Source: Artocarpus heterophyllus
Lineage: Eukaryota > Streptophyta > Magnoliopsida > Rosales > Moraceae
Length of the DNA: 64,000 bases
NCBI GenBank assembly: GCA_025403435.1
Contig: CM046348.1
Coordinates: forward strand, 18,451,679-18,515,678
Direction: 5' to 3'
In this document: piece after piece, positions 33,939 through 46,800 of the stretch
Numbering within the stretch: the stretch's first letter is position 1
Layout of the letters: every line of letters starts with the position of its first letter
Program-made: the position numbers and the translations under genes
Notes under the pieces: model-generated
Seen by the model: only the letters and a program-made list of their open reading frames with translations
Database searches by the model: none
What the model was told of the DNA's origin: nothing

Positions 33939-35432
33939 TGTTAGACATGTATGCCCTAAGGAGTAAATTTGTAATATGTTTTTAGGGATATTTTTATCAA
34001 TAAAGAATTTATTTATTATTCATATACTAAATTATTGACCTCTTTATGTTCATATTTGTTGAATGTATGAAAGTGAACAAAAGTCTGAGACTGTCGATCT
34101 AACCTTTAGAATTAGGCATATGATAGACAAATTATGCGAAAGACATGATTCTAAAGATAACGGTCTAAATCATAAGATCCACAATTGAGGGAATAAAGTT
34201 GGGCGCTTTATTCATACAAAGATTGTTATGTTGTCTATATCCCTAATGGGAGATGGTTTGTCTTGGCCATCGAAAGTGGACTCCACGAATAGAAATATTA
34301 GTGCATTGTCATAGGTGACGATGTATTAGATCAAGACATAAAGTGTAATTGATTTGGATTAATAATTCTGTCTCGGTAAATCAATTCACTTTAGACAAAC
34401 ATATGTATTATATCTTAATCTTGAGATGAATAGTGGGTTGTTGTATTGACTTGTGCCTTTTCATATACCAATGGGTGACATCCACATTTTATGTTGGTAC
34501 GCATGCTAGTACATTGGAGACGGACTCTTGATAGCGTAAACTTGTTATTCAAAGATACGAAATCCATAGCTCCTCTTTCGGAGTCGATGATATTCTCTTA
34601 TATGCGTTATCTTATAATTGGAAGACTGAAGTGCTTAACCATTTAGATACATAGATGTAACCAAATGGTATCGAATTTAAGATAAACTAGTTGAATTATT
34701 CGAAATATTTATTTTTCCTAGAGATAATCTAGATATGGTTGTTTTAATCATATAACTTCTCTATTGGATTATTTGACTTAAAATTGAGGCTTTATCCAAA
34801 GAATCTCTGGTGGAAAATAAAAGATTTACAGGGATTATTTATCTTAAGTTCGACAGGCCGATTAGTTAGTTCGGCCAGTTGATAGAGCAAGTTCAGCAGG
34901 CCAATTTGTTTGTTCGGCCTGCCAATCTAATGATAATTTGATCAAGCATTTCAGACGTGATTTTATCAAATATTGATCCAGATTTAAATTTTTGAGGCAT
35001 TATCTGATAATAACCAACCTAGGGGACGACCTCTATAAATAGGGAGTGAGTTCTCATAGTTATTCAGATTAGTTAAGAAATCAAGAGTGAGCACTCTAGT
35101 TTGTGAGTCTTTGAAACTCCTTGAGAGCTATTGTTGACAAATCATGAACTTTAGTTTTAGGTTTTCTCAATTGGTTAGAAGGAGAGTCACTATGAAATAG
35201 CTATACGAAGTGTGCCCACACACATACCGATCGTGGATAGAGAATAGCAAAGAAGACCAGTTGATTAAGACTCTTCTAAAACGCCTTTCTTTTCACAAAT
35301 TACAGGAGCTCTTTAGCATTCAAAGGTTAGTAAGATCTGGTTAATTTACGCATATAGCTTGCCAAACTTGTGTTTTGAAAAATACTTTGATTACAAATTT
35401 TTAAATTTTTACTACATACTATTTTTCCAACA
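33939..35432 (+). mobile_element. Solo LTR, 1.49 kb, inserted in the LINE
   Basis: It starts TGTTAGACATG and ends TTTTTCCAACA (TGTT...AACA). It is flanked by GCTAT (33934-33938) and GCCAT (35433-35437), a 4/5 target-site duplication. In plus sense there is a TATA box (TATAAATA, 35034-35041), so the LTR points plus, opposite to the LINE. No internal retrotransposon genes are present, consistent with LTR-LTR recombination. A patch at 34850-34930 carries several CGGCCTGCC / GGCAGGCC-like motifs. Confidence 0.85.
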
Positions 35433-36435
35433 GCCATCGGCAATTGATCCTCAGGTTCCGCCTTAACGAGGCTTCAAGATCAACTCTTGATACGAAATAG
35501 GCCATACTTTAGGCGTGGTTAAGGGCAGCATAAAGGTTGTGAATATTATATTGTAGCTTGCCAAATTAAGGCCTATTCTATTCGAGGAGGGCTACTCTAG
35601 TAACAATCATCTTCTTAACGAGGCGGGAGGCAGGGCGGGCATGATACATCGAGCGCCAAGCATAATCGACCACAAAAAAACTACAAGGATCACACATCCA
35701 CATTGCCTCAAACTTAAAGGTTCGCTTCACTTGTCCTAGAAAACCTAAAGTATTAAAGAGAATAGGGCAATGGTATAAGGAAAGTGCAGCTAACATTTTG
35801 ATGGTTGCATCGAGAAAACGGCATCTCCAATCAATGTTTGCTATCTCTTAGTCAAGCTTAGCTTTTATATGGCCCTTAGCTCTATGATTTTCCCAAGTGA
35901 AAGAAGCTCCTTTCTGCTTGATAAGAATGAGTCCTAGACTAGAAATGGCGTGGCACATAGGTCTGGAAGCCAAAATGGAGGGGTCACACCTTGTCGATCA
36001 AAGGTCGAGAGAGAACTGTTGAAATCACCAACGAGTAACCAAGGGAGGTTGAAGCCCCTGTGACAGAGTGAAGGTTGCTCCAAAATTCTTTGCGGCTTCC
36101 CACATTAGGAGGGCCATATATGGCAAAAAAGAGCCACCACTCATTAGGAGGGTCTGACGAGATGAAGCTAGAAATTATATTCTTAGTACGAATAGTAGGG
36201 TTGAAATCGACACTATTTTTTCAGGTAAGCAAAAGCCTCCGAAGAGGCCGATTGGGGGGATGTAGACAAAGTTATAGAAGTGGAGACAATGAAGGATGAG
36301 GGTGAGACAAGAAGTGGTAATTTTGGTTTTGGAGAGAATTAGGAGGTTGCGATGAAAGGAGTTGCAAAGGGCCTTTAGGTCGAGAATTGCATTGCGAGAG
36401 GCCAAACCTTAGCAATTTCAAGCAAGGAGGATCAT
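35433..36435 (-). pseudogene. LINE ORF2 start and endonuclease domain
   Basis: The minus strand begins MILLA at 36435, then (stop)NC(stop)GLASRNAILDLK, the classic plant LINE endonuclease start WNCRGL with Trp and Arg codons turned into stops. Later motifs are LSKTKI, LPWLLVGDFNS (about 36030-36000; GDFN is a conserved endonuclease motif), GASFTWEN and FKFEAMWMCDP (about 35715), then the endonuclease-RT linker to 35433. The fold is the apurinic-endonuclease-like exo/endo/phosphatase family that nicks target DNA. The copy is dead. Confidence 0.88.
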
Positions 36436-36929
36436 TTCTCTTGTGGAGGCCTGGTTGGGTTCTCTATAGGGGGTTGATAACACATTAGTTTGGATTTAGG
36501 GTGGGGGCGGTTTATGAGGGGTAGTAAGCCTAGGTCCTAGAGCGACAGGTGGGAGGAATGGTCACAGAGCAGGAGCACGCTCTTTTCTTCTAGGATGAGA
36601 GCACGTTATGAAGGGTTCTGCGGGGAGGATGGGGGCTTGGGTGTCGAGCAAGGCAAAAATGAGGTAGAGGGTTGAGAAGAGATAGAGGAGAGATTTCAAG
36701 GATGATACCGTCGGTTGAAATGACATTGGTGAGGGGAATAGGGATTGAGTTGGGTTCTTAATTTGTTAGGATGATGGAGACTTGGGTTTGGTTTCTTAAT
36801 AGTTTCGGCTCAAAGTCAAAGATGTCTAAGCATTTTTGTGTTATGATGGGACGAGCCTAATGGGAAGGTTTAGAGGGGGGATTTGGGATGGGCCAGCCCA
36901 ATTGCACAGGTTTGGGTTGGGTATAAAAC
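36436..36929 (-). pseudogene. LINE ORF1-ORF2 linker region
   Basis: A GC-richer stretch upstream of the ORF2 start in minus sense, corresponding to the low-complexity linker between zinc knuckle and endonuclease in plant LINEs. No domain is visible. Homology-like composition ends at the AT-rich block near 36930. Confidence 0.5.
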
Positions 36930-38345
36930 TATTTAAGAAAAAATTACAATACGTGTCCAAATTATTGTCATGAAATTAAAATTTAACACAATATTTAAAA
37001 TATCTTAAAAATATCCTTAATGATATAGTAATTATCTTAATAATATTGCATACTATATAATTACATATAAATAATTTTAATAATATCATTATGAGACATT
37101 TGTAGAATTTTTACAAATTAGAGTCATATTTCAATTCAATAAACGTAATTAGGCCAATTGTCTCATTAACTTACTATTTAAAAGAACCATAACTTGGGTT
37201 GGATTTGGGCCATTGTAATGGGAGTGGCCTATATTTTGGGAGCGAGCAAAAGAAAGTGGATTAAGTAAAATATTGTAAAAATTACATAATCTGTTCATTT
37301 TTTAAAGAGTGAATTAATATCTGTCTTTGTGATGCAAATATCACTTATATGTCCCCTTTTTAAAATTTCACATATTCAGAACCCTAAAATATCCTCTAAC
37401 TAAATATTACTATGTATTGGAATTTTTATAACAAATTTTCTTATTTTTCGAATAGTTAAATTAGGGAAAAAATATACATGTATATTTCTTATTTTAGTAT
37501 ATTACATTGATGCATTATCATTATCAAGTCTTAAAAAAAATAAAATGAATGTCATTAAGTATCATTATATCATTAATTTAATAATATAACAATTATATAA
37601 CCCACAAGATACACAAAAAGACTTAATAAATATTATATCATTAATTTAATTACATATCACAAAAAAAGAAAATATTGTTTACTTGAAATTTTAAAAAATG
37701 AACGTCATTGCGAATCATTATCATTACGTATCATTAACTTAATGATATATTAATTATATAACCAGTAAGACACATAAAAAGACTTGATAATACTGTGTCA
37801 TTAATTTAATTACAACACCCTAATTTTAATTTGTTGGTAAAACTATATCATTAATTTAATAATATAACAATTATATAACCTACAAAAAACACAAAAAGAC
37901 TTAATAAATACTATATCATTAATTTAATTACATATCACAAAAAAAAAAAGAAATGTCATTCACTTTAAATCTTAAGAAATGAACATCATTGCGTATCATT
38001 ATCATTACATATCATTAACTTAATGATATATCAATTATATAACCAGACACATAAAAAGACTTAATAATACTGTGTCATTAATTTAATTACAACACCTTAA
38101 TTTTAATTTGTCAATAACACTATATCATTAATTTAATTACAACACCCTAATTCTAATTTGACAGTAAATCCAACTTATCGATAAAAAAATTTCATCTTTT
38201 TAGGAAATTTTAAAATTATTATTTTATATACTAATTTAAATTTAAGCAACAAACATTCTAATTTTAAAGATTTTTTTAAAATATAATAATATTATAATCT
38301 GTTTAAAATCTTAAATATTTATATTATAGTTATTCTAAAAAAATA
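36930..38345. repeat. AT-rich block with 278-bp tandem repeats
   Basis: A sharp change to very AT-rich DNA between ORF1 and ORF2. Repeat copies start at about 37567, 37845 and 38122 (periods 278 and 277), each opening ATATCATTAATTTAAT; the third copy is shortened. TATCATTAATTTAAT occurs many times. The origin is unknown; it could be an insertion or an expanded satellite. Confidence 0.8.
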
Positions 38346-38358
38346 AATTTGGAAGCTC

Positions 38359-39496
38359 TCACGTCTCGGGTATAGGTCCACGAGAGGCACAAGATTCACC
38401 AGAATGGAAAGAAACGACTTGCAGAGGGGAAGGCTCACCATCATCACTTCCTCGTAGTGGGGACCCGTTGACTAATGGCCTGGGTGGTGGCGCCGCAGGC
38501 CGTTCGGTGGAAGAGGTGCCAATGGGATCAGTGATATGGAAATCGTCTGGTTTGCATAGATCCGGATCCATTGGCATGATCGCTGACTGGGACTGCTACA
38601 CATGAGGAGTACCGGAACAACAACTTCTGAGTCCAAAAGGTCCGCCGTGGTCAGTAAGGCAGGGGCTGAGTTTGTTGGTTCAGGGACTCCTTTATCGTGG
38701 CGGAACTCACCTGCCGTAAAGCAGTTAATGAGCCCACTATCAGATCTAAGCCAAGGGCCATAAAGGCAATAATCACGACCATTAATGCCCTGAATCTTCT
38801 TCGGGGGATCCTGCAATATTGCCTGATATGACCAATCCGACCGCATTTGTAACAGAAATGAACGAAGTGTTCATATTTTATTTGAACCCACTGACGAATA
38901 CCTCGATTGGGAGGAAGGTAAACGCCAGCGAACAGTAGCTTGGAGAGGCCAACATCCACTTTGAGGCGTATAAAGAGGCTTCACTGATGGTGCCCCGTGG
39001 ACCTCAGATCAATCTCATGAACTTTGCCGATCAATTTTCTGATAGTTTCAGCATTTTTGTTCGTGATGAAGGAGGGGCAACCCATGGACTTGGAGCTGGA
39101 AGAAAGACGTTGGAAAAGTCCATCCTAAGGGGCTAACTTTCTTTGATCACAATGTGACCACCGTTGATAGACCAAGGACGCTTGCCCATGACCAACTGTT
39201 TGTCGGCTTCATGTTCGAAACAGAGTGAAGATGTTGCGTTCGTCCATGCCAATATTAGCAATAGACCACGGGTTGGTAAGGTTCCAAGCTATGCTTAGGA
39301 CCTTCCTGACCGATGCTCTTGTGAAGACCCTATTGCTGATGATTTTAGCTACGGCTCCACACCTACGAGCTCTCTCAGCACCAATACTGTCAGAAGAGAG
39401 TTGGATAGTGCTATCTTCACATTTTAGGGCAAAGTTTTGTTTTGTGAGGGAGGTGTTGTATGTAGGTGGTGGCAGAGCATGTCTGAGGCTCGCCAA
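38359..39496 (-). pseudogene. LINE ORF1: DUF4283 and CCHC zinc knuckle
   Basis: The minus strand starts MASLRHALPP at 39496, then the DUF4283 region (CEDSTIQLSSDSIGAERARR, VLSIAWNLTNPWSIANIG, with VIKE-type text further on). KYEHFVHFCYKCGRIGHIRQYC at about 38880-38810 is a CX2CX4HX4C zinc knuckle. A proline-rich tail reaches 38359. This is the RNA-binding ORF1 protein of plant LINEs. Frame changes at several points show it is not intact. Confidence 0.88.
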
Positions 39497-39640
39497 AGGA
39501 CCTTTAAGGAAAGGAGGGTGTGTGGGTTATTCCGAGAGATTGAGGGAAGGACTTGATAAGAGAATATGACGGTGGGTAATAGGAGAAAAGGGACTCCGAC
39601 AAGCGGAGTCGTCTCTACACGATGAGAGAGAATATACTGC

Positions 39641-40838
39641 AACTAGGTGATGTTTAAAAGACCAAAATCCTTGGTCTCTCTTGGATCTTTTTCCCTAGTT
39701 TGGTTTGATTGTATCCTTTCTTTTTGCACTCTTTCATAAAAGCAGACATTGTTCTTGTTTCTTGGTAAATGAATATAATTCCATTTCGGGGGGAAGGAAG
39801 AGAGGGAGCACCTTGAGACGTCAACGTTAAATTGTAGACCTTAAAAACCCTTGTAGAAACCCCAAAACATTTGGGAGAGTGGCTCGAGAAAGACTAGGCT
39901 CATCGTGTAGAAATCGAATGATTCTAACAAAGCAAAAGTATTGATTTGTCATGACTTAAAGTTATTTAATTTTATCATGTGTACCATGCAACTTCTTTTC
40001 ATGATGAATAGATGAATACAGTGTCTTCCGCTAAAACCAAACTTTCACTTCATGAACCAACGGCCAACGCAAAGTGTTTGGTCTTTAAAGAAAATGGTCC
40101 TCGAGTTTAACCTTCTGTTTGGCACACTAATTCAAACTCTCAAAGTTCAGACCATCTATAGTGTAAAACTCTCATTAACTACAGTATGAAAAAAAAAAAA
40201 GAAATAATAATGTAAAAACTCTTAATAATTACAATATTTTAAGCCAAAAATAATTTAAACCTTTAATTTAAACTTTTCTTCCAAGCACCCTATAAACGAA
40301 TTTTTAGCACCCGTAAACTTAAGAAAGTGTCAAAAAACTATATAGACTAAAAGAGGAAAAAAATATTTATTGCCGGCTTATCTTGCCGTGCCAATACTCA
40401 CCCACTCCGCCTTCTAGTTGATAATTGTCCAAGCAAGATTTGATGTTCTCTATACATCCATATGTAAAGAATAACACTCGGGTTTTCTTTGTCAGGAAAG
40501 GAAGAGGAAATGCACACTTTAATTTATCTGTGCCCATATAATAAATTAATACAACGATCGAGTTGCCCTTGAGAAACCAAGGTGTGTTAAAACGCTTCAG
40601 AACAAGCAATCATGGACAAAGGAAAATAATTATGGAAACAGAAACAATTTCTACCCTCTTGACAGACTCATGCCTGCACTCTGCTATAAAATGTCAAATG
40701 GAAAAAGCCGAAAGATGTATTTGTTGCTTGAATGGGACTTTTCCCTGTTATTACAAACTTCTCTTTAGTTCCCTCATCACAGTTTACGATGAAAAACTGA
40801 CTGGATGGAGCAAGCACGGCCTCTGAAAAGTAATGTCA
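39641..40838. other. Intergenic and 3' region downstream of aconitase
   Basis: It holds the undefined 5' end of the LINE, then AT-rich DNA. Positions 40112-40292 resemble a decayed MITE (CTGTTTGGCACACTAATTC against GGGTGCTTGGAAGAAAAG in reverse complement) with TAGTGTAAAACTCTC inside. The last ~200 bp before 40839 probably include the aconitase 3' untranslated region. Confidence 0.45.
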
Positions 40839-43800
40839 TTACTGCTTAATCAGGTTCCTAATGACATATGGAAGGATGCCTCCATGATTGAAGTAAGCCA
40901 GTTCCACCTGCAATTGCAATCAGAATTACATCATAAGCCAATTAAAAACAAACAAAAAGAGCATTAGCATAAAACAAACAAAAGACCCCACCAAAAGTAG
41001 CACTTGTGGCAAACAAGCTATACCAGCCAAGGAAATTCTTTGTGAGATTGCTTGGCACATGTGCCTCACTTTTGTAGAACATAAATCACAAAAGATTAAA
41101 TATATAAATAGATTAACCAAGTAAGCGATAGGACATTGTTGGAAGTACCTCAGTGTCGAAGCGCACTGTACAGGTGAAAGATTTTCCGTTGTCGGTGGTG
41201 ACAGTCACATCTTGCCCAGGCCTTATGTCGCTAATATTGCTTGGGAGGTCAATGGTGTAACGTTCATGACCGGTCAATCCCAATGTATCTGCATCCTCAC
41301 CAGCCTTGAAGCAAAGAGGAATGATACCCATTCCTACTAAATTACTGCGGTGAATTCTCTCGAAACTTTTAGCAATCACAGCTTTGACTCCCTGTCACAT
41401 ACCAAAGTTACTTGAGCAGATGAAGGGAGTGAATACTAGATCAGAAGAGCAAAAAAAGATGGGAGAGGAAGAACCATGTGGATTTTATGGACTTGTTCTA
41501 GGGTTAATAAAACAACTCACCAATAGCATTGGCCCCTTGGCAGCCCAATCCCTGGAACTACCACTACCGTACTCAGCCCCAGCCAATATAATTGTATCTT
41601 GCCCGGCAGATTTGTATCTCTAGAGAAGAAAATGGATGAAAAAACGTAAGTGAATATCCACACAAAGATAACCATCACAGCATGAAAGGACATCATGGCA
41701 ACAGGCATCGATAAAGCAGAAAAGCAAGTCTTCTGATCTTAGGAATGTGTCGTTTTTGCATTTAAAAGATTTTCACAGAATAAAATGTCAACATATCATT
41801 CCCAGCAACAAAATGACAAATTTTTGAATATGATTGGTACAAGAGGCTATCCACATAAAACAGATTCTGTTCTAACAGTTCAGTCAAAACAATAACAATA
41901 CAGAAACAAAATCCAACAAATAAAATCACCATTAGCAAGCATGCAGAAGAAAAGAAAAGAAAAGAGCAAACCAATTTATATTGCAGAACAATAAATTTAA
42001 GCCTATGAAACTTTTTAAAGTGAAATAAATAAACAAAGCATGGAAGGATAATTGATTCACTAACCGTTGCAGCATCAAAAACATAAAGTTTCTCTCCTGT
42101 TGGAATGTGAACTGTTTTTGGACCCACTTCCCCGTTCAAAAGCTTGTTAACAAGGCGGATATTGGCAAATGTCCCCCTTGCCATCACCTCATCATTCCCA
42201 CGGCGACTTCCGTAAGAATTAAAGTCTTTGCGATCCACACCACGCTCAAGAAGATATTTCGCAGCAGGACTGTCCTTGTGGATGCTTCCTGCTGGAGAAA
42301 TATGGTCTGTTGTAATACTGTCACCAAAGTTCAGCAGACAGTAAGCATCTTTCACTCCATGGGCGCCGGGAGGATTCATGGTCATATTTTTAAAGTATGG
42401 GGGCTCATGAATGTAGGTTGAATTAGGGTCCCAAGAATAGAGAGTGGAAGCTGGAACCGACAGCTGGTTCCACATGGAGTTGCCTTTTGTAATAGCTTCA
42501 TAGGTGCTTTTGAACATATCCGGCAACACACTGGATTGGACAACCTAAAAAGCATGCCATCCACGTTCATTTATGTCACACATGGTTTAAAAAAAAAAAA
42601 AAAGTTTTAATCCTATGAACGCAAATTTCACTTACCTCTGCAATTTCTTCTGTCGTTGGCCAGATGTCCTTGAAGTAGACATCCTTACCATCCTTTCCTT
42701 TCCCAATTGGCTCCTTCTCAAAGTCAATGTCCACCTGGTTAAATAATTCTACAAGTTATTTTACGTGCATGAAGGACCATTAAGATCACGAAGGTAGGCC
42801 ACTGCTCCAAACTGTCTCCCTTAAATTCCTCAAAACTAAAAGAATTGGCACCTGCTAAATAATTACTAAATAAAGACGGACCAAAATCAATACAATAAAA
42901 CTACTTTCTTAAGCCAAAATAGTATACCGTGCCAGCAAGGGCATAGGCAACCACTAAAGGAGGTGAGGCAAGGTAGTTGGCCCTTGTCAAGGGATGAACA
43001 CGACCCTCAAAATTCCTATTCCCAGAAAGCACGGCAGCTGCAACAATGTCTGCATAAAGCAGAGACAAAGGGGGAAAAAAAAGTCAAATTGACATATGAA
43101 TTTTGGTACAGAATGAAAAAGTATGCCTAGATTACATGACCAACTTTCTTTTCCAATTTCAGAAAAACAATCAGTAAATTTACAAGTATACCATTTTCTG
43201 TGATAGCAGTCCCGACTGATTCATCTATTTCCCCTGAATTTCCTATGCATGTCGTGCACCCATATCCAACAATATGGAAGCCTTGTTCATTTAAATATTT
43301 CTGAAGGCCACTGCATCAAGCAAATTATATTAATAGGAATTATCTTCGAATGTGTAGATAATCAAGTTGAGAATTGGTACATAAAAATTACCTCTGCAGT
43401 AAATATTTTGTAACAACTCCAGAGCCTGGGGCAAGACTCGTTTTCATCCATGGCTTGACCTAGCAGACATTCGTGAATCATCATTCAATCAATCTAAAGA
43501 AGGCTAAGCTTTAAACTTTTGAAGTTAAGTTAAAGCTGACATTCTGAACATTAACACCAAGGTAAACGTTCACAAGTAAGACCCATGATAGCACAAGTAA
43601 TAATCAATTCCTACCTGTAAACCAAGTTCACAGGCCTTTTTTGCAACAAGAGCAGCCCCAAGCATAACGCTTGGATTTGATGTATTGGTGCAGCTAGTAA
43701 TTGCAGCAATCACAACGCTCCCATGTTTAAGTTCCGCTGGTTGTCCGTGGAATGAAAACTTAGCTACTTTGCCTTGTGCTTCTTTTGGTACAGCAAATCC

Positions 43801-46800
43801 CTGCAATAACTCAGCAATTTAGTAAAGAAAAGATATCGTTTGAATTGAGACACAAAGTTTACTACAACTACAAATACAAAAATAAGATGTGCTTCTACAA
43901 ATACTGATGCTAGGGACTGATGGAAGAACAAGATCATAACAAGTACTTATATACAATTTATAGTACTTAACTGCAATGTGCAACACTTTGAAACTATTCG
44001 ATGGAGCATAAGGTTCACACTTCTTAACTCACCTTGAACCCAACCTTGTTATCAAGACATGCATGCCAATCAACTTTCATTTCCTTTAAAGGCACACGAT
44101 CATGAGGCCTGTTAAGGATACCAGAATTAGGATTTTGAATTGAATAATCGAAACTTGGAAGCAGTACTGTCAACATACAGATCACGCTGCACAGGAAGGG
44201 CAAAGATCCAAATACCTCTTTGGACCTGAAATACAGGGTTCGACATCCGCAAGATCCAATTGCAGGTAAGATGAGTACACTCTTTCTTGTTGAGGCTGAA
44301 TTTATGCAAATATTAGTCAAATGTGGCGTGACTTACATCATAAGAATAATTACAAAAAATAAAAAATTAAAAGGGACGTCTTCACCTACAATAAAGTGGT
44401 AAAACACACGTGTGCACAATTACCTCACTGTAGTCAACAAACATCTTATTTGCCCTTAGGTAAGCTTCAATCATTGCCACCTAAAATATTAGGAAATAAA
44501 AATCATGTTTTGTTGCTAATTGAAAACAAAAGGCTGTATCGAAAAGATAGTGTGCTATATGGTAAAAGTACTCACAGTTTCGTCACTTCTACCAGTCAAT
44601 TTGAGATATTGTAAAGTAACATGATCCACAGGGAAGAACCCCATAGTTGCACCATACTCGGGAGACATATTGGCAATGGTGGCTCTGTCAGCTAATGATA
44701 GTTCACCCATACCATCCCCTACAAGAGAACATGACCACTAAAACATTATATCTAGCAAGCAAGGAGGACACACTGAATTAACAGAAAATGAAATTCATGC
44801 GATTGTATTACCATAAAATTCAACAAATTTGCCAACAACTCCATGCTTCCTCAGCATTTGTGTAACAGTTAAAACCAAATCAGTAGCAGTAACTCCGTTG
44901 CGCAATTTACCAGACAACTTGAAACCAACAACACCAGGCAACACCATGCTCATGGGCTGTCAAGCAAAGTACGTGGAGTTAAAACCAAAGCAAATTTCTT
45001 TTTTCAAAGAAAATGGGACTTTGTAGTAGCCAAAAGGAAAAAGATCAGAAAGAATATATTAGCTTTATGAAATTGAATACACCTATTAGATTCCATTACT
45101 GCTATTTCCACATTTTATTACCTGACCAAGCATTGCAGCCTCCGCTTCAATACCTCCAACTCCCCAGCCAGCAACTCCCAACCCATCGATCATGGTTGTA
45201 TGGGAGTCAGTTCCGACCACACTATCTGGATAGAGTAGCCCCTCAGTGTTGAAGACAACACGCCCAAGATATTCAAGGTTAACCTGAATTATGACAAGTT
45301 AAGTCTGTGCCCAAATCCATACAACATCAATCATCTACAGAGCTTCAAAAAATTAAATTTTGCTTCACTTAACTGACAAAGAAATGAGACAATTGATCTG
45401 AAGTGAGTCAAGAACTATAAGCCAATTTGTTAGATTTCTATAACGGACAATTGATCTGCTTCAAAACTAACTTACCTGATGCACAATACCAGAACCAGGT
45501 GGAACGACAAGCATATTATGGAAAGCCTTTGAGCCCCACTTAAGGAAAGCAAATCTTTCCTTGTTTCTTTGGAATTCAAGCTCCATATTGGCTTGTACTG
45601 CATTTTCTGTTCTAGCTACATCAACTTGAACTGAGTGATCAATGACAAGATCTACAGGAACCTGATCTTGTATAAAACACAATAGAGTGAAGCAATTGAA
45701 TAGATATGGCTAGTCAAAATGAAAAAGGAATGGCGACATAAGAATGTTGCGATGCATGTTCCAAAAATTAGGAATTCCTTATAATGACTTCATACGTTGT
45801 GGCAAGGGCAGTCCAAAACAAATTACAAAAATAGTGAAAATAATGTGACCATAGACAAAATACTAGAAATTTTCAGTCATAACGATACTAAAGATGTAAA
45901 AATAGACTGAAGAAATGTTCTACATATTAAAGGCATTTACTGATTTTCAAGAAATTTTAAATTTGAAGACTGAAACTAATAAGCTCACAATAACATCAAA
46001 ATCTCGGTGAAAGTTAACAAATAATGTGATGCAGATAACGAAACAAACTTTATACCAAGGGGTTGATCTTGTTAGAATCGCTGCCTAGTTTGTTCATGGC
46101 ATCACGCATACAAGCAAGGTCGACCACAGCTGGTACTCCGGTAAAATCCTGGAGAACTAGGAGCAGCATTAGGAGAAGAAAACAATAGGCATATTTTCCA
46201 AATAAAAAAAGCTCAGAAAATTCATTATGCAAATCATAGCAAAAGAAAAAGGGCACGTTAAACATTTCTAGATACCTGCAAGAGGACACGAGCAGGCTTA
46301 AAGGGAATTTCAACTTGCTTAGGTGAAGTGTTTTCCCAGTCAATAATCTTCTCAACATCTTCCTTCTTGACTTGAAAGTTGTCACAGTTCCGAATAGCAG
46401 ATTCAAGAAGGATTCTGATAGAATATGGCAATCTATCTGTTTTACGCATATGAAATAAATGTTATCAATATGTGGCAAAGAAAAAACGATACACAATCCC
46501 ATTTTCACAGCCAAACGACTATTACCGATCCTTGGATCATTCAAAGAAGGAAGACTGTAGAACTTTCCGAATTCACCACCCCCAGGCTTTGGGAGACTGG
46601 TGAGGTTACCCTTGAAAGGATTTTCAGAAGCTGAAACGGCAAAAATGACATTATTCTTTTAGTATACAAAACTCGTAACAAAGAGAAGAAATCAACGTCA
46701 GCTTATCAAAAGAAAATCAACATCATCTTATCATGCTTTCAATTAATTCAGCACTATCATAAAATTTCAATATTCATCCAGCTATTGCCTGAAAGATCGA

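Larger units (their letters stand above)
30207..39640 (-). mobile_element. L1-type LINE retrotransposon, interrupted by three inserts
   Basis: Read on the minus strand, the order is ORF1 (39496-38359), proline-rich linker and endonuclease (36900-35433), reverse transcriptase and zf-RVT (33938-32290), then RNase H (32010-30258). This is a standard plant LINE. It is split by an AT-rich block (about 36930-38345), a solo LTR (33939-35432) and an LTR-like insert (about 30830-31858). ORF2 ends near 30258 with KIPPDVL. Its 3' tail is not seen before the CACTA boundary; a possible A-rich tail in minus sense lies beyond the CACTA at 21280-21300. Confidence 0.85.
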
